The position numbers were made by a program, and so were the translations under genes. 64,000 nucleotides of DNA from Burkholderiaceae bacterium. Lineage in GTDB: Bacteria; Pseudomonadota; Gammaproteobacteria; Burkholderiales; Burkholderiaceae. The notes under the pieces are model-generated. The model did no database searches. It saw only the letters and a program-made list of their open reading frames with translations, and had not been told where the DNA came from. Numbering within the stretch: position 1 is the first letter of the stretch; each line of letters starts with the position of its first letter. This document shows positions 16,802 to 26,604 of the stretch, piece after piece. The stretch is from contig CANGCM010000003.1 in the NCBI GenBank assembly GCA_947452535.1, positions 36,331-100,330 on the forward strand, read 5' to 3'.

Positions 16802-16906
16802 ATTTACCTAAATTTACTCAATTAGCGCGCAATAAAAATTTATACCCATTGAATAGGAAATGCAACAAATCTTACACATTAAATACGCAGCGAAAGTGGG
16901 CAAATA

Positions 16907-17203
16907 TTAGGGGTTCTTTTTAACCGGCTGCTTTGCCTGCTCTTTAGCTAAGTTCAGAGTAGCCATAAGAGCCTCAATTTCCTCGAGCTTTTTTAAGGCA
17001 TCGGCAAGCTTGTCTCGCGTAACCATCAGGGCGTCACTGTTGCTTCGGCTCTCAACCTGAGTTTCACGCAAAATCGTATGTAAGGATTTTTGACTGTTAT
17101 TTAGCAAGTCAAAGGAATCATTCAGCCTAATTGCGTATGCCGCAATAGCAACAAAAGCTATCGCAACGATAACAAAAATGACGGGGACAAGTGTTTCAAC
17201 CAT
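16907..17203 (-). CDS. Small membrane-anchored coiled-coil protein
   Basis: This 98-residue protein has an N-terminal transmembrane helix (about 5-26, VPVIFVIVAIAFVAIAAYA). A charged helical region follows (about 40-90, including DALMVTRDKLADALKKLEEI) and should form a coiled coil, with a basic tail. I recognise no family. It lies between the second EAL-HDOD gene and the divergent flagellin gene, with its own 169-nt upstream region. Confidence 0.65.
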   Translation of the reverse strand: MVETLVPVIFVIVAIAFVAIAAYAIRLNDSFDLLNNSQKSLHTILRETQVESRSNSDALMVTRDKLADALKKLEEIEALMATLNLAKEQAKQPVKKNP

Positions 17204-17301
17204 ATTGTCGGTAATTTTACATCTTTATGCTTGTCAGGCAAGTGTTCATAGCCGTTTTTTGGCATCCCGCCCCTCAGTCAAAATATTTTTCATCAATTCT
17301 C

Positions 17302-17328
17302 TAAAGCTTTACTAAAAATAACCGTAAA
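17302..17328 (+). promoter_or_regulatory. Sigma-28 (FliA) promoter of the flagellin gene
   Basis: TAAAGCTT (17302-17309), an 11-nt spacer and ACCGTAAA (17321-17328) match the sigma-28 pattern TAAAGTTT-N11-GCCGATAA. The -35 box has 7 of 8 matches, the -10 box 5 of 8, and the spacing is exact. The predicted transcription start is near 17335, about 38 nt ahead of the flagellin ATG. An AGGAGGG at 17329-17335 falls at or before the start point and so would not serve the flagellin ORF. Confidence 0.75.
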
Positions 17329-17372
17329 AGGAGGGATGAGGCTTCTTTTTGTCGAAAAACTATTGAAAAAAA

Positions 17373-18194
17373 ATGATACTGAATTTATCTAAAGCTTTAG
17401 GCCCGATCCTATCTGCTGCAGTAAGAAAAACTGACACCAGTATTTATGATGTTCAGAAAACCTTGGCTACAGGGAAAAATCCTGATATGAATGCTGCTGA
17501 GATGAGGATTTCTACTGGGGTAGCTCTTGACATTAGCCTTTGGGCTGTCAGGCAACAAGCTCTAAATCAAAGTCAAAATATTATTGAAGTGGCAAGAACC
17601 GGCTTAGATAGCGCCACGAGCCTCGTCTACCAACTTCAAACGCTTGCGAGTAGCGCCTCGAGCGGGACATTTTCAGATTCGGATTTGTCTAATATGAATG
17701 CGACATTCCTGGTGCTTGCAAAGCAAATTATCTCGGCAGCCTCAAATGCAACCGTCAATGGCACTAACCTATTAGTAGGAACTACCGGGGCTGTTTTCTA
17801 CGCGGGTATCAGCAACGGCACTCGATCTGCAACCGCAATGACCATTGTAGGCGTCAATTTAGACTCTATTGGCGCAGTTTGTACTGCTCTCAGCATTACG
17901 TCCACAGGGTCTGCAACATCTGCAATTTATGTTTTATCGACCCAGCTTACCAATATTAGTGCTGGGCAGTCTTCATTGAGTGCCCACTCTATGGCTATGG
18001 CAATTAACTCCACTGCAGCCTCCAGTATCAGCTCCAACCTAGAGGACTATATTGCCGCTATTGAAAACATAGACCCTACAGCCCTACAAATGAAGCTGCA
18101 AGAGCTAAATCAACAGCAAAGCATTAACTATTACCTCATATCGCAAATGAATCTTCAGTCAGAGAAAATACTTGCGGTATTCAAAGTGCACTAA
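17373..18194 (+). CDS. Divergent flagellin
   Basis: This 273-residue protein has flagellin-like termini. The N-terminal region (about 18-90) has KTDTSIYDVQKTLATGKNPD and ARTGLDSATSLVYQLQTLAS. The C-terminal helix (about 222-271) has LNQQQSINYYLISQMNLQSEKILAVF. The Ala/Ser/Thr-rich centre is short, with no large variable domain. The usual N-terminal signature (INTNxxSLxAQ) is absent, so it is a diverged filament protein or a minor flagellin. A well-spaced sigma-28 promoter supports a late flagellar gene. The ribosome-binding site is weak (only A-rich sequence precedes the ATG). Confidence 0.8.
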   Translation: MILNLSKALGPILSAAVRKTDTSIYDVQKTLATGKNPDMNAAEMRISTGVALDISLWAVRQQALNQSQNIIEVARTGLDSATSLVYQLQTLASSASSGTFSDSDLSNMNATFLVLAKQIISAASNATVNGTNLLVGTTGAVFYAGISNGTRSATAMTIVGVNLDSIGAVCTALSITSTGSATSAIYVLSTQLTNISAGQSSLSAHSMAMAINSTAASSISSNLEDYIAAIENIDPTALQMKLQELNQQQSINYYLISQMNLQSEKILAVFKVH

Positions 18195-18529
18195 GCCCAT
18201 TTGTTTAAAGGAATAATTTGACTGTCAATCATGATTCCAAGCTGAAATGCATCTGCGGCACCAATATTTGTATTGACGTGAGTTGTCATAACGTAGCGAA
18301 TGATATTGATCGTCATATTCCTTAATTCGCTTGGCATGAACACTTTCATTTGCGCATTAAACAGAGCAAGAACCTTTTCCGGATCAATTGACCTCAGCTC
18401 AGGAACGTGATTTTTATTAACATTCATCATCAGCAATAGGCATGCCTTCACATCCTTACCCTCTGAGAAGTGGCGATTAAAACTTTGGCAAAGAGCGCGA
18501 GCAACGTCTTTATCGGCGGTTCGTATCAT
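18191..18529 (-). CDS. Unrecognised 112-residue protein, convergent with flagellin
   Basis: I do not recognise this protein. It is mostly helical with no signal peptide. A DAFQLGIMIDSQIIPLNKW segment ends it. Its stop overlaps the flagellin stop by 4 nt in convergent orientation. It sits downstream of a late flagellar gene, but on the opposite strand, so co-regulation is not implied. Confidence 0.6.
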   Translation of the reverse strand: MIRTADKDVARALCQSFNRHFSEGKDVKACLLLMMNVNKNHVPELRSIDPEKVLALFNAQMKVFMPSELRNMTINIIRYVMTTHVNTNIGAADAFQLGIMIDSQIIPLNKWA

Positions 18530-18668
18530 GTGATGCAGGGGCTATGGTGAATATGGGAAATTTATAATAGCATAGGGTTTACAAGCCAAATTATTCAAAG
18601 CAAATTGGCCCTCCCCCCTAATATAATAGTAGTCAATTATCCGAATAAAACTAGACCTGCTCCAGATC

Positions 18669-19166
18669 ATGAAAACTTATCAATTACTTTTAGTCTCAGT
18701 TCTTTTATCCAGCCCAATGTTGAGCTTTGCACAAGAGGTAGATCCAAGTTCAGCATGTATTGCTAACCTATCGGAAAACCCTGACTTTAAAATAATTAGT
18801 AGCAAGGTGGCTTTGGCTGGGGCAAATAATCAAACAATTGAAATGCTAACCAATAAATCAAAGCCTAAGAAAAATGAAATGCCTGTTATTTCAAAATGGA
18901 GCTCTTCTCTAAAAGAATGCTTCGACTTGGGTGGGGCATATAGAAAAGAGAATTATTCCGAATTCATGCGGTCTGCTCAAGTTGAGACATTTCAGAATTT
19001 TGAAAATTTAGTAGAGAAGCTCTACATGCGAAAAATGACCTATGGTGCATTCGCAAGTGCGAGAGCCTCAGAGTTGCGCACCTATAACGCAAAAGTACTT
19101 CAAAATCAGCGCAATATTGAGAATCAGAAAAACTTAGATACCACGGTCAAAATTAAGTCGATGTAA
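18669..19166 (+). CDS. Small secreted protein of unknown function
   Basis: This 165-residue protein has a signal peptide (about 1-21, cleavage after SFA). The mature part is helical and charged, with one cysteine near each of residues 30 and 80 (SACIANL and KECFDLG). No family is recognised. It starts 502 nt after the flagellin stop and runs toward the toxin-antitoxin pair at 19182. Confidence 0.6.
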   Translation: MKTYQLLLVSVLLSSPMLSFAQEVDPSSACIANLSENPDFKIISSKVALAGANNQTIEMLTNKSKPKKNEMPVISKWSSSLKECFDLGGAYRKENYSEFMRSAQVETFQNFENLVEKLYMRKMTYGAFASARASELRTYNAKVLQNQRNIENQKNLDTTVKIKSM

Positions 19167-19181
19167 ATTGATAGGATAGCC

Positions 19182-19418
19182 ATGAAAGAGATCTACCTCG
19201 TCTTTGCCGAATGGTGCAATTCTGAAAACACCTGGATCGCCTCGTCGAATGACATTCCAGGATTTATGGCGGAAGCTGACAGTATTGAAGCACTGTCAAT
19301 AAAAATACAGTCCCTTGTTCCTGAATTACTACTTTTAAATAATCAGGCGACCGCAGGAGAGATCATGATTGAAATCATTGCTCGTAAATTCGTAAAAACC
19401 CACTCCTTGGAGAATTAA
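19182..19418 (+). CDS. DUF1902-type antitoxin (HicB-like)
   Basis: This 78-residue protein matches the DUF1902 pattern: VFAEWCNSENTWIASSNDIPGF followed by an acidic ADSIEALSIKIQSLVPELL helix. DUF1902 proteins have a partial HicB fold and are found beside HicA-type toxins. An AGGATAG ribosome-binding site precedes the ATG. The next gene starts 1 nt after its stop, so the two are translationally linked. Antitoxin-first order fits autoregulated TA pairs. Confidence 0.8.
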   Translation: MKEIYLVFAEWCNSENTWIASSNDIPGFMAEADSIEALSIKIQSLVPELLLLNNQATAGEIMIEIIARKFVKTHSLEN

Positions 19419-19419
19419 C

Positions 19420-19680
19420 ATGGTGACTGTTTATTCCCAATCGATGAGCTCATCGCTGACGCCGAGGATTATTGAGTTAATTAAGGCGGCTGGTTGTGAG
19501 TACATCCAAGCAGGTCGTCGCGGTAATCATGATATTTGGTACTCCCCAATAGTTAACCTACACTTTCCTGTGGACAGCAAAATTCGCTCAATCAAGGCCG
19601 CCAATATTTTGCTTACGATTTCAGGCCTACCTCACCTTGTTCAAGAAAATGACGATGAAGGCGAAAATACCGAGGGATAA
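19420..19680 (+). CDS. HicA-type mRNA-interferase toxin
   Basis: This 86-residue protein has the HicA dsRBD-like arrangement. A RIIELIKAAGCEYIQAGRRGNHDIWYSP segment places the catalytic His in GNHD. The terminal IKAANILLTISGLP helix corresponds to the HicA C-terminus. HicA toxins cut translated mRNA. An acidic tail (ENDDEGENTEG) is unusual. It is paired with the DUF1902 gene. The catalytic assignment is by motif only. Confidence 0.78.
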   Translation: MVTVYSQSMSSSLTPRIIELIKAAGCEYIQAGRRGNHDIWYSPIVNLHFPVDSKIRSIKAANILLTISGLPHLVQENDDEGENTEG

Positions 19681-19765
19681 AATGAAACCATGTTGCATAA
19701 CAAGTGATTAGTGATTTCAACAACGAATTCAAATCTCTATTTCACTATTGGCTTCATTTAAAAAA

Positions 19766-21427
19766 CTAATTTTTTTGGCTTTCTGGACCACTCTCAGCCT
19801 GAGGGGTCAAAATAGTTGGATATGAAACTGCCCAGGTTCCCGGATAATCACGGCTATAGTGCAGCCCCCTACTTTCTCTGCGCATGAGTGCTGATCTCAC
19901 AATCAGCTCCGCGCATTCTAGTAGGTTGCGCAACTCGATTAAGTCACGGGTTACCTTAAAGTTAGCGTAATATTCTTGTACTTCATAACGTAGTAGCTTA
20001 ATGCGATGCAATGCTCTCTCAAGACGTCGATTAGTTCTAACAATACCAACGTAGTTCCACATTAATGAACGCAGCTCGTCCCAGTTATGGGCGATGACAA
20101 CCTGCTCATCGGCATCTTCTACCTGACTCTCATCCCATAGGGGTAGCTTGGGCATAGCAGGAGTCTTAAGAGCTGAGATATCTCGAGCAGCTGCTTTACC
20201 AATCACTATGCATTCTAATAATGAATTGCTTGCCAAGCGATTAGCGCCGTGAAGTCCGGTATAGGTTGCCTCGCCCACCGCGTATAACCCTGGTAAATCG
20301 GTTTTTCCCTTCAGGTCGGTAACGACTCCACCGCAGGTGTAATGTGCTGCGGGTACAACAGGAATTGGCTCTTTAGTAATATCCAGACCTAAGCTCATAC
20401 AACGTGCATAGATCATCGGAAAATGCTCTTTGATAAATGCTTCACCTAAATGGGTTGCATCCAGCTGTACATAATCAAGACCGTGCTTCTTCATCTCAAA
20501 GTCAATGGCTCTAGCAACGATGTCACGAGGAGCTAACTCATTGCGCTCGTCATGTTCTGACATAAAGCGTGTGCCATCAGGTAACTTGAGTAAGCCACCC
20601 TCACCGCGTATCGCCTCAGTAATTAAAAAAGTTCTATCACTAGGGTGATACAAGCAGGTCGGATGAAACTGGATAAATTCCATATTACCAACTCGACAAC
20701 CTGCTCGCCATGCCATGGCAATACCATCGCCTGTTGCTGTATCGGGGTTGCTGGTATATCGGTAGACCTTGCCCACGCCACCAGTAGCCAAGACTACTGA
20801 TTTAGCTTCAATCGTTTCTACGTGATTATTTTTAATATCGAGTGCATACACACCATAACAACGATTCGGTTTAGCCCGTTGGGCCTTCTCATCCAGGTGG
20901 CGATTAGTAATCAGATCTAAGGCAATCCAATGCTCTAATAATTGAATATTTTTGTGGGTACGGGCTTTATCTAAAAGTACTTCATGAATTGCCTTACCGG
21001 TAGCATCGGCAACGTGGGCAATACGACGCTGACTATGGCCACCTTCACGCGTGAGATGCAAACCCATCGGACCAGTCTCATCAGGGGTGAAAGGTACACC
21101 CTGCTCCACTAACCAGCGAATAGCTTCGGTGCTTTCTTCGGCAATATAGCGTGCAGTCGATTCCACTACGAGACCAGCACCAGCATCAAGCGTGTCGGCT
21201 ACATGAGAATCAACACTGTCACGCTCCTTATCCACCACTCCGACAATGCCACCTTGGGCCCAGGAAGTAGCACCTTCGCCCAGCGCTCTTTTGGCCATCA
21301 CAATGACTGGCTGAGTCTCGGCCATATGTAAGGCTACGGTTAATCCGGCGAGACCCGCTCCAATAATGAGAACAGGTAATTCAGCTTTAGTGTCAGTCGA
21401 TTGGGAGGAGGGTTTTGAGCTAGTCAT
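19766..21427 (-). CDS. nadB: L-aspartate oxidase
   Basis: This 553-residue flavoprotein has an N-terminal FAD-binding motif GAGLAG (residues 23-28), the [10 protein letters not shown] and [11 protein letters not shown] motifs and a [14 protein letters not shown] stretch, as in NadB. It oxidises L-aspartate to iminoaspartate, the first step of de novo NAD synthesis, and feeds NadA. The C-terminal helical domain (about 430-535) is present, so the protein is complete. It starts about 170 nt from a small ParD-like ORF on the same strand. No nadA or nadC is adjacent. Confidence 0.96.
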   Translation of the reverse strand: MTSSKPSSQSTDTKAELPVLIIGAGLAGLTVALHMAETQPVIVMAKRALGEGATSWAQGGIVGVVDKERDSVDSHVADTLDAGAGLVVESTARYIAEESTEAIRWLVEQGVPFTPDETGPMGLHLTREGGHSQRRIAHVADATGKAIHEVLLDKARTHKNIQLLEHWIALDLITNRHLDEKAQRAKPNRCYGVYALDIKNNHVETIEAKSVVLATGGVGKVYRYTSNPDTATGDGIAMAWRAGCRVGNMEFIQFHPTCLYHPSDRTFLITEAIRGEGGLLKLPDGTRFMSEHDERNELAPRDIVARAIDFEMKKHGLDYVQLDATHLGEAFIKEHFPMIYARCMSLGLDITKEPIPVVPAAHYTCGGVVTDLKGKTDLPGLYAVGEATYTGLHGANRLASNSLLECIVIGKAAARDISALKTPAMPKLPLWDESQVEDADEQVVIAHNWDELRSLMWNYVGIVRTNRRLERALHRIKLLRYEVQEYYANFKVTRDLIELRNLLECAELIVRSALMRRESRGLHYSRDYPGTWAVSYPTILTPQAESGPESQKN

Positions 21428-21601
21428 GCTTCATTCTAAAGGGCAATGGAAAAACCTGTTCTTGCAGGACTTGAGATCAGCCCACAGCTATGCAAAAACC
21501 TATGAATAAATTAAGCAAGGTTAGAAAAATATGTCTGCCAGACACTACAGAATCTCTTTACCCACAGGTCGTATATTCAGCCATTCACCATCTTCTTTAG
21601 A

Positions 21602-21745
21602 TCACCTCAAATCTGGATTATCAATTGCCGTTCGCCCTACTTTTACCCAAAACTCAATTTGCCCCGCAATACTGCGGCGCTCATTCTTAGACGCCACTCT
21701 CGCTGACTCATATAAATCCTGATTTATTTTGACCGATATACCCAT
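21602..21745 (-). CDS. Short ParD-like antitoxin protein, no toxin partner
   Basis: This 47-residue frame has an AGGAGA ribosome-binding site directly upstream of its ATG at 21745. The product (starting MGISVKINQDLYESARVASK, then IAGQIEFWVKVGRTAIDNPDL) matches ParD_like antitoxin-type proteins. Members are usually about 70 residues, and this one stops just after the conserved NPDL. The C-terminal toxin-binding tail therefore looks lost. No toxin gene lies beside it, so it is either a solitary regulator or a decayed TA remnant. The frame was found by reading the minus strand. Confidence 0.6.
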   Translation of the reverse strand: MGISVKINQDLYESARVASKNERRSIAGQIEFWVKVGRTAIDNPDLR

Positions 21746-21811
21746 GCAATTTCTCCTGTTAGGGTAGTTTTACTACATAAGCAGCACTGTTGAAAACAAG
21801 GTCTTTTTAAT

Positions 21812-21836
21812 AAAAAAAACCGCCCTAAGGCGGCCT
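21812..21836 (-). terminator. Intrinsic terminator after fdsA
   Basis: CCGCC (21820-21824), CTAA loop, GGCGG (21829-21833), followed on the minus strand by TTTTTTTT. It lies 18 nt past the fdsA stop and is the end of the formate dehydrogenase transcript. Confidence 0.85.
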
Positions 21837-21853
21837 TTTCTTCAGTGAAAGAA

Positions 21854-24748
21854 TCAGGATACGGCAACCACTTTCTGCCTTGCTGGATCGTTTGTGCCGT
21901 AGCCCACTACTGCAGCTACTTGGCCACCCTTAGCAACCTTGACTGCACAATACTTAAACTCTGGAATTTTGCCAAAGGGATCTAAGGCAGAGTTGGTGAT
22001 GAGGTTGGCTGCAGCCTCGTAGTAGGCAAACGGAATAAAGATCACGCCACGTGGTGTGCCGTCGTCTCTACGCACATGAATGCCGATCTCGCCACGACGT
22101 GATTGAACAGTAATCACATCACCCGCAGAGACGCCAAGCTGGGTCATATCTTCACCATGCATAGACACTGTTGCCATTGGCTCAATTGCATCCAAGATAG
22201 TTGCACGGCGAGTCATACTACCGGTATGCCAGTGCTCTAGCTGACGACCCGTAATTAATACAAATGGGAACTCAGCATCAGGACGCTCATTGGCAGGAAT
22301 GATGTCGGCAGGAACCAGCTTGACCTTGCCATCTACCGTTGCAAACTGATCATTAAATACAATCGGGCGACCTGGATCCTCGAGTGACAGGCATGGATAA
22401 GTCACACTAGATTCTTTTTCGAGACGCTCCCAAGTAATACCGTTAATCGCTGCGTGCATAGCTTGACGCATCTCGTCATAGACTGCAGCAACACCATCAT
22501 CCTCGCCTAGATAGTTCCAGTTCAGGCCCATACGCTTGGCAATCTGCTGAATGATCCACAGATCAGGCTTAGCATCTCCGGGAGGATTAATCGCCTTCTT
22601 ACCCATCTGTACCATACGGTCAGTATTACTTGCAGTACCAACTTTCTCTGGCCAGGCGCTAGCGGGCAACACCACATCAGCTAGGAGAGCGGTCTCGGTC
22701 ATAAAGATGTCCTGCACGACTAAAAGATCCAAGGAAGCCAAAGCATGACGCGCATGATTTAAATCAGGATCACTCATTGCTGGGTTTTCACCTTCGACAT
22801 ACATGCCGCGAATCTTGTCCGGATCACTCTCAGGTGCAGTGATCTTATGCATGATCTCCACTACGGTGTACCCAGGCTTCTTATCTAACGGGGTATCCCA
22901 GAACTTCTCAAACCAGGCATGCGCCTCTGGGTTATCCACCCGCTGATAGTTGGGGAACATCATTGGAATCAAACCCGCATCACTAGCACCCTGAACGTTG
23001 TTTTGTCCTCGAAGTGGGTGCAGACCTGAACCAGGCTTACCAATTTGACCGGTAATACTGACTAAGGCAATTAAGCAACGCGCATTATCAGTTCCGTGTA
23101 CGTGCTGGCTAATGCCCATACCCCACAAAATCATGGCTGACTTAGTGGTAGCAAACTCGCGTGCTACTTCACGCAAAGTCTCCGCTGGAATACCGCAAAG
23201 TGGCGCCATCGCTTCTGGGCTGTAACCCTTGATATTCTCTTTTAGGGCCTCATAGTTATTAGCACGATTTTTAATAAAATCTTGGTCAGCCAAACCTTCT
23301 TCAATCACGGTGTAGATCATGGCATTGAGCATCGCCACATCAGTATCTGGCTTGAACTGCATCGTACGCCAAGCGTGCTTAGCCATATCCGTTATGCGCG
23401 GGTCACACAAAATAATCTTCGTACCGCGTTTAGCAGCATTCTTAAACCAAGTAGCCGCCACTGGATGGTTAGCAGTTGGATTAGATCCAATCAACATAAT
23501 CAAGCTAGAGTGCTCAACGTCATTCACTTGGTTACTTACTGCGCCAGAGCCTACGCCCTCTAAAAGAGCAGCAACTGAGGATGCGTGACAAAGGCGAGTA
23601 CAGTGGTCAACGTTATTACTACCAAAACCAGTACGTACTAGTTTTTGAAATAAGTAGGCCTCTTCATTGCTGCCTTTAGCAGAACCAAAGCCTGCCAATA
23701 CTTTATTGCCGTATTGATCTTTGAGTTTCTTCAGGCCGCCACCGGCAACTTCCAAGGCCTCTTCCCAACTCGCTTCACGAAAGATCTCAGACCAATCTTG
23801 CTTACCCTCTAGCAGGGCCTCATCTTTAGGAACACCCGCTTTTCGAATGAGTGGCTTAGTCAAGCGCTGCGGGTTATGGATATAGTCCATACCAAAGCGC
23901 CCCTTTACGCAAAGGCGGTTGTGATTGGCCGGGCCATCACGACCCTCGACGCTAACAATCTTTTCATCTTTGACGTTATAAGTAATCTGGCAACCGACAC
24001 CGCAAAATGGGCAAACGGAGTCCACCTTGCGATCAACCGTTTGTGAGCCTATCAATCCCTTGGGCATCAAAGCGCCTGTTGGACAAGCCTGTACACACTC
24101 ACCACAGGCCACGCAAGTGCTATCACCCATAGGGTCATTCAGATCAAATACGATCTCACTATGAGCGCCACGCATAGCATAGCCGATCACATCATTGACC
24201 TGCTCTTCGCGACAAGCACGTACGCAACGATTGCATTGGATACAAGCATCTAAATTCACCGCCATTGCTGGATGCGAGATGTCGTGAGTGACTCTATCGC
24301 GGCGTAAAGCCTTTAGCTCTGGACGAACAGTCACATCCATGCGAGTAGCCCAAGTACTCAACTCACCATGTTGGTTCTTTTGTTCTTCTTCTTTGCTATC
24401 GCCTACCCACTTAAATCCCTCATCCGGCATATCCGATAACAGCATTTCTAGGATGAGTTTTTGACTCTTCAGTGCACGCTCGCTGTTGGCCTTAACATCC
24501 ATACCAGGAGTAGCGATGCGGCAGCAACTGGGGGCCAAGGTGCGCTCACCATTGATCTCTACTACACATGCACGGCAATTACCATCTGCACGATAGCCCT
24601 CTTTAAAACATAGATGGGGGATATCAATACCATGGCGTTTAGCGGCCTTGAGAATAGTTTCGCCTTCGTAAGAAACGATAGTTTGCCCGTCTAACTTGAA
24701 CTCGACGGTTTGCATCTCAAGTTCTTTGGGATTTAATGGTGCGTTCAT
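21854..24748 (-). CDS. fdsA: NAD-dependent formate dehydrogenase, molybdopterin catalytic subunit
   Basis: This 964-residue protein carries, in order, an N-terminal 2Fe-2S domain (Cys47, 58, 61, 75) and two ferredoxin-like 4Fe-4S motifs (Cys169-179 and 212-222). A further 4Fe-4S site follows (Cys246, 249, 253, 280), then the molybdopterin oxidoreductase body. The active-site residue is Cys387 in CTRLCHASS, not selenocysteine. It oxidises formate to CO2 and passes electrons through its clusters to the FdsB-type NAD site. It follows the fused fdsG-fdsB gene by 41 nt. A terminator follows. fdhD/fdsC and fdsD, often in such operons, are not adjacent. Confidence 0.95.
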   Translation of the reverse strand: MNAPLNPKELEMQTVEFKLDGQTIVSYEGETILKAAKRHGIDIPHLCFKEGYRADGNCRACVVEINGERTLAPSCCRIATPGMDVKANSERALKSQKLILEMLLSDMPDEGFKWVGDSKEEEQKNQHGELSTWATRMDVTVRPELKALRRDRVTHDISHPAMAVNLDACIQCNRCVRACREEQVNDVIGYAMRGAHSEIVFDLNDPMGDSTCVACGECVQACPTGALMPKGLIGSQTVDRKVDSVCPFCGVGCQITYNVKDEKIVSVEGRDGPANHNRLCVKGRFGMDYIHNPQRLTKPLIRKAGVPKDEALLEGKQDWSEIFREASWEEALEVAGGGLKKLKDQYGNKVLAGFGSAKGSNEEAYLFQKLVRTGFGSNNVDHCTRLCHASSVAALLEGVGSGAVSNQVNDVEHSSLIMLIGSNPTANHPVAATWFKNAAKRGTKIILCDPRITDMAKHAWRTMQFKPDTDVAMLNAMIYTVIEEGLADQDFIKNRANNYEALKENIKGYSPEAMAPLCGIPAETLREVAREFATTKSAMILWGMGISQHVHGTDNARCLIALVSITGQIGKPGSGLHPLRGQNNVQGASDAGLIPMMFPNYQRVDNPEAHAWFEKFWDTPLDKKPGYTVVEIMHKITAPESDPDKIRGMYVEGENPAMSDPDLNHARHALASLDLLVVQDIFMTETALLADVVLPASAWPEKVGTASNTDRMVQMGKKAINPPGDAKPDLWIIQQIAKRMGLNWNYLGEDDGVAAVYDEMRQAMHAAINGITWERLEKESSVTYPCLSLEDPGRPIVFNDQFATVDGKVKLVPADIIPANERPDAEFPFVLITGRQLEHWHTGSMTRRATILDAIEPMATVSMHGEDMTQLGVSAGDVITVQSRRGEIGIHVRRDDGTPRGVIFIPFAYYEAAANLITNSALDPFGKIPEFKYCAVKVAKGGQVAAVVGYGTNDPARQKVVAVS

Positions 24749-24789
24749 GTTTACCTTGTTTTTCCCTGGTCTCTTATTAAGCGACTTCC

Positions 24790-26604
24790 TTATGCAACTT
24801 CATTTGGGAAATATTTTGCAATACAACGAATAGGATTTGGTGCTGCTTGGCCTAAACCACAGATAGATGCATCTATCATCACTGTTGCCAAATCCTCTAA
24901 AGTTTCTTGATCCCATGACTGAGATTGCATTAACTTAGCGGCTTTACTAGTACCAACACGACAGGGCGTACATTGACCACAGCTCTCATGCTCAAAGAAG
25001 TGCATTACATTGAGCGCCAGATCGCGCGCTTTATCTTTATCACTAAACACCATGACTGCAGCAGAGCCAATGAAGCATCCATAAGGCTGCAAAGTATCAA
25101 AGTCCAGCGGAATGTCATTCATCGTTGCCGGCAATATGCCGCCAGATGCGCCACCAGGTAGATAGCCATAAAATTTGTGACCGTCTTGCATGCCTCCGCA
25201 ATATTCATCGATGAGCTCTTGAATAGTAATACCGGCTGGCGCCAATTTCACACCGGGACTTTGAACTCGTCCACTAACGCTGAAGCTGCGCAAGCCTTTG
25301 CGATCATGGCGGCCAAAAGAGCTAAACCACTCAGGACCGCGTTGGATAATATCGCGCACCCAATAGAGCGTCTCAAAATTATGCTCAAGCGTTGGACGAC
25401 CAAACAGTCCTACTTGCGCAATATAGGGAGGACGCATCCGTGGCTCGCCACGCTTACCCTCAATACTTTCAATCATGGCAGATTCTTCGCCACAAATATA
25501 GGCGCCAGCACCGCGACGCAATTCAATCAAAGGCAATTTAAATGGTGGATTAGCTTGTAATTTTTTTAATTCAAGTTCAAGCATTTCACGGGCGCCGTGA
25601 TATTCATCGCGTAAGTAAATATAGCAAGCATCAATACCAACTACAGCGGCTGCAATCAATAGGCCTTCTAAAAAGCGATGTGGATCACGTTCTAAATAAG
25701 TACGGTCTTTAAATGTGCCTGGCTCACCTTCGTCGATATTGACTGCCATCAACTTCGGAGCTACTTGATCCCTCACAATGCGCCACTTGCGCCCCGCTGG
25801 GAAACCTGCACCGCCAAGGCCCCGCAGGCCTGAGCTTTCCATCATCTTGATAACGCTCTCAGCATCACGCGAGTTTTCCGTACTACCTTCAATTATTTCT
25901 TTTGCCAAGGCATAGCCACCTTGCGCACAATAAGACTCATAACCAACATAGTCTGGTGAAACAGCTTGATCTTCACCCTGAGGAGATATCCCCTTTTCAG
26001 CTAAGGCTGCAGGATCAAATGCGGCACTATCTTTTGCCATGGGCTGAGTTGTCAGATTATTTTTGACGGCAGCAGCAACCTTATCGCTAGTAGCAAACAA
26101 TACTGGGTACTGATGAACTACTGCTATCGGCGCTTGCTCACAACGACCAACACAGGGCGCTGGAATTACTTTGATATTTTGGTTGCCCAAGATACTTGGC
26201 AACTTTGTCAGTAAGTTTTGGGCACCCGCTAATTCACACGCAATACCATCGCATACGCGCACGGTAATATCGGCTACTGGATCATTGCCACGTACCACTT
26301 CAAAGTGGTGATAGAAAGTAGCGACTTCATAAACCTCAGCCATCGGTAAATTCATTTCTTTAGCCAAGGCAACTAAATGGCGATCATGCAAAGCGCGGTA
26401 TTCGTCATTCAGTTTATGTAAATACTCGATCAGCAAATCCCGTCGATGTGGGGCAGTACCGATGAGTTGTTGGACCTCCGCTAATGACACATCATCCGCT
26501 TGACGTCCTTTGAGCTTGCTTTTGCGCCGAATAGTTTCCCTTAGATCATCTGCAGTTGCTACGGCAACAGCCTTTATCTCTCCAGAGGGTTTTGGGTCAT
26601 TCAT
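24790..26604 (-). CDS. Fused FdsG-FdsB diaphorase subunit of formate dehydrogenase
   Basis: This 604-residue protein joins two subunits usually encoded separately. Residues about 20-170 are NuoE/FdsG-like with the 2Fe-2S cysteines 118, 123, 151 and 155. Residues about 200-600 are NuoF/FdsB-like, with an FMN-NADH region (GLRGLGGAGFPAGRKW, GAGAYICGEESAM) and a C-terminal 4Fe-4S motif (ESCGQCTPCRVG). It transfers electrons from FdsA to NAD+. It is the promoter-proximal gene of the operon. The fusion point is a Pro/Ala-rich linker near residues 175-200. Coding continues through this linker in one frame. Confidence 0.93.
   Translation of the reverse strand: MNDPKPSGEIKAVAVATADDLRETIRRKSKLKGRQADDVSLAEVQQLIGTAPHRRDLLIEYLHKLNDEYRALHDRHLVALAKEMNLPMAEVYEVATFYHHFEVVRGNDPVADITVRVCDGIACELAGAQNLLTKLPSILGNQNIKVIPAPCVGRCEQAPIAVVHQYPVLFATSDKVAAAVKNNLTTQPMAKDSAAFDPAALAEKGISPQGEDQAVSPDYVGYESYCAQGGYALAKEIIEGSTENSRDAESVIKMMESSGLRGLGGAGFPAGRKWRIVRDQVAPKLMAVNIDEGEPGTFKDRTYLERDPHRFLEGLLIAAAVVGIDACYIYLRDEYHGAREMLELELKKLQANPPFKLPLIELRRGAGAYICGEESAMIESIEGKRGEPRMRPPYIAQVGLFGRPTLEHNFETLYWVRDIIQRGPEWFSSFGRHDRKGLRSFSVSGRVQSPGVKLAPAGITIQELIDEYCGGMQDGHKFYGYLPGGASGGILPATMNDIPLDFDTLQPYGCFIGSAAVMVFSDKDKARDLALNVMHFFEHESCGQCTPCRVGTSKAAKLMQSQSWDQETLEDLATVMIDASICGLGQAAPNPIRCIAKYFPNEVA

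Noticed and set aside
17336..17392. Short ORF with an ATG just after AGGAGGG upstream of the flagellin
   Set aside because: The AGGAGGG lies at or before the predicted transcription start, and the 18-codon product is out of frame with flagellin.
21531..21722. 63-codon plus-strand frame near the ParD-like gene
   Set aside because: It is the reverse of the ParD-like ORF, which has a good ribosome-binding site and a recognisable sequence.
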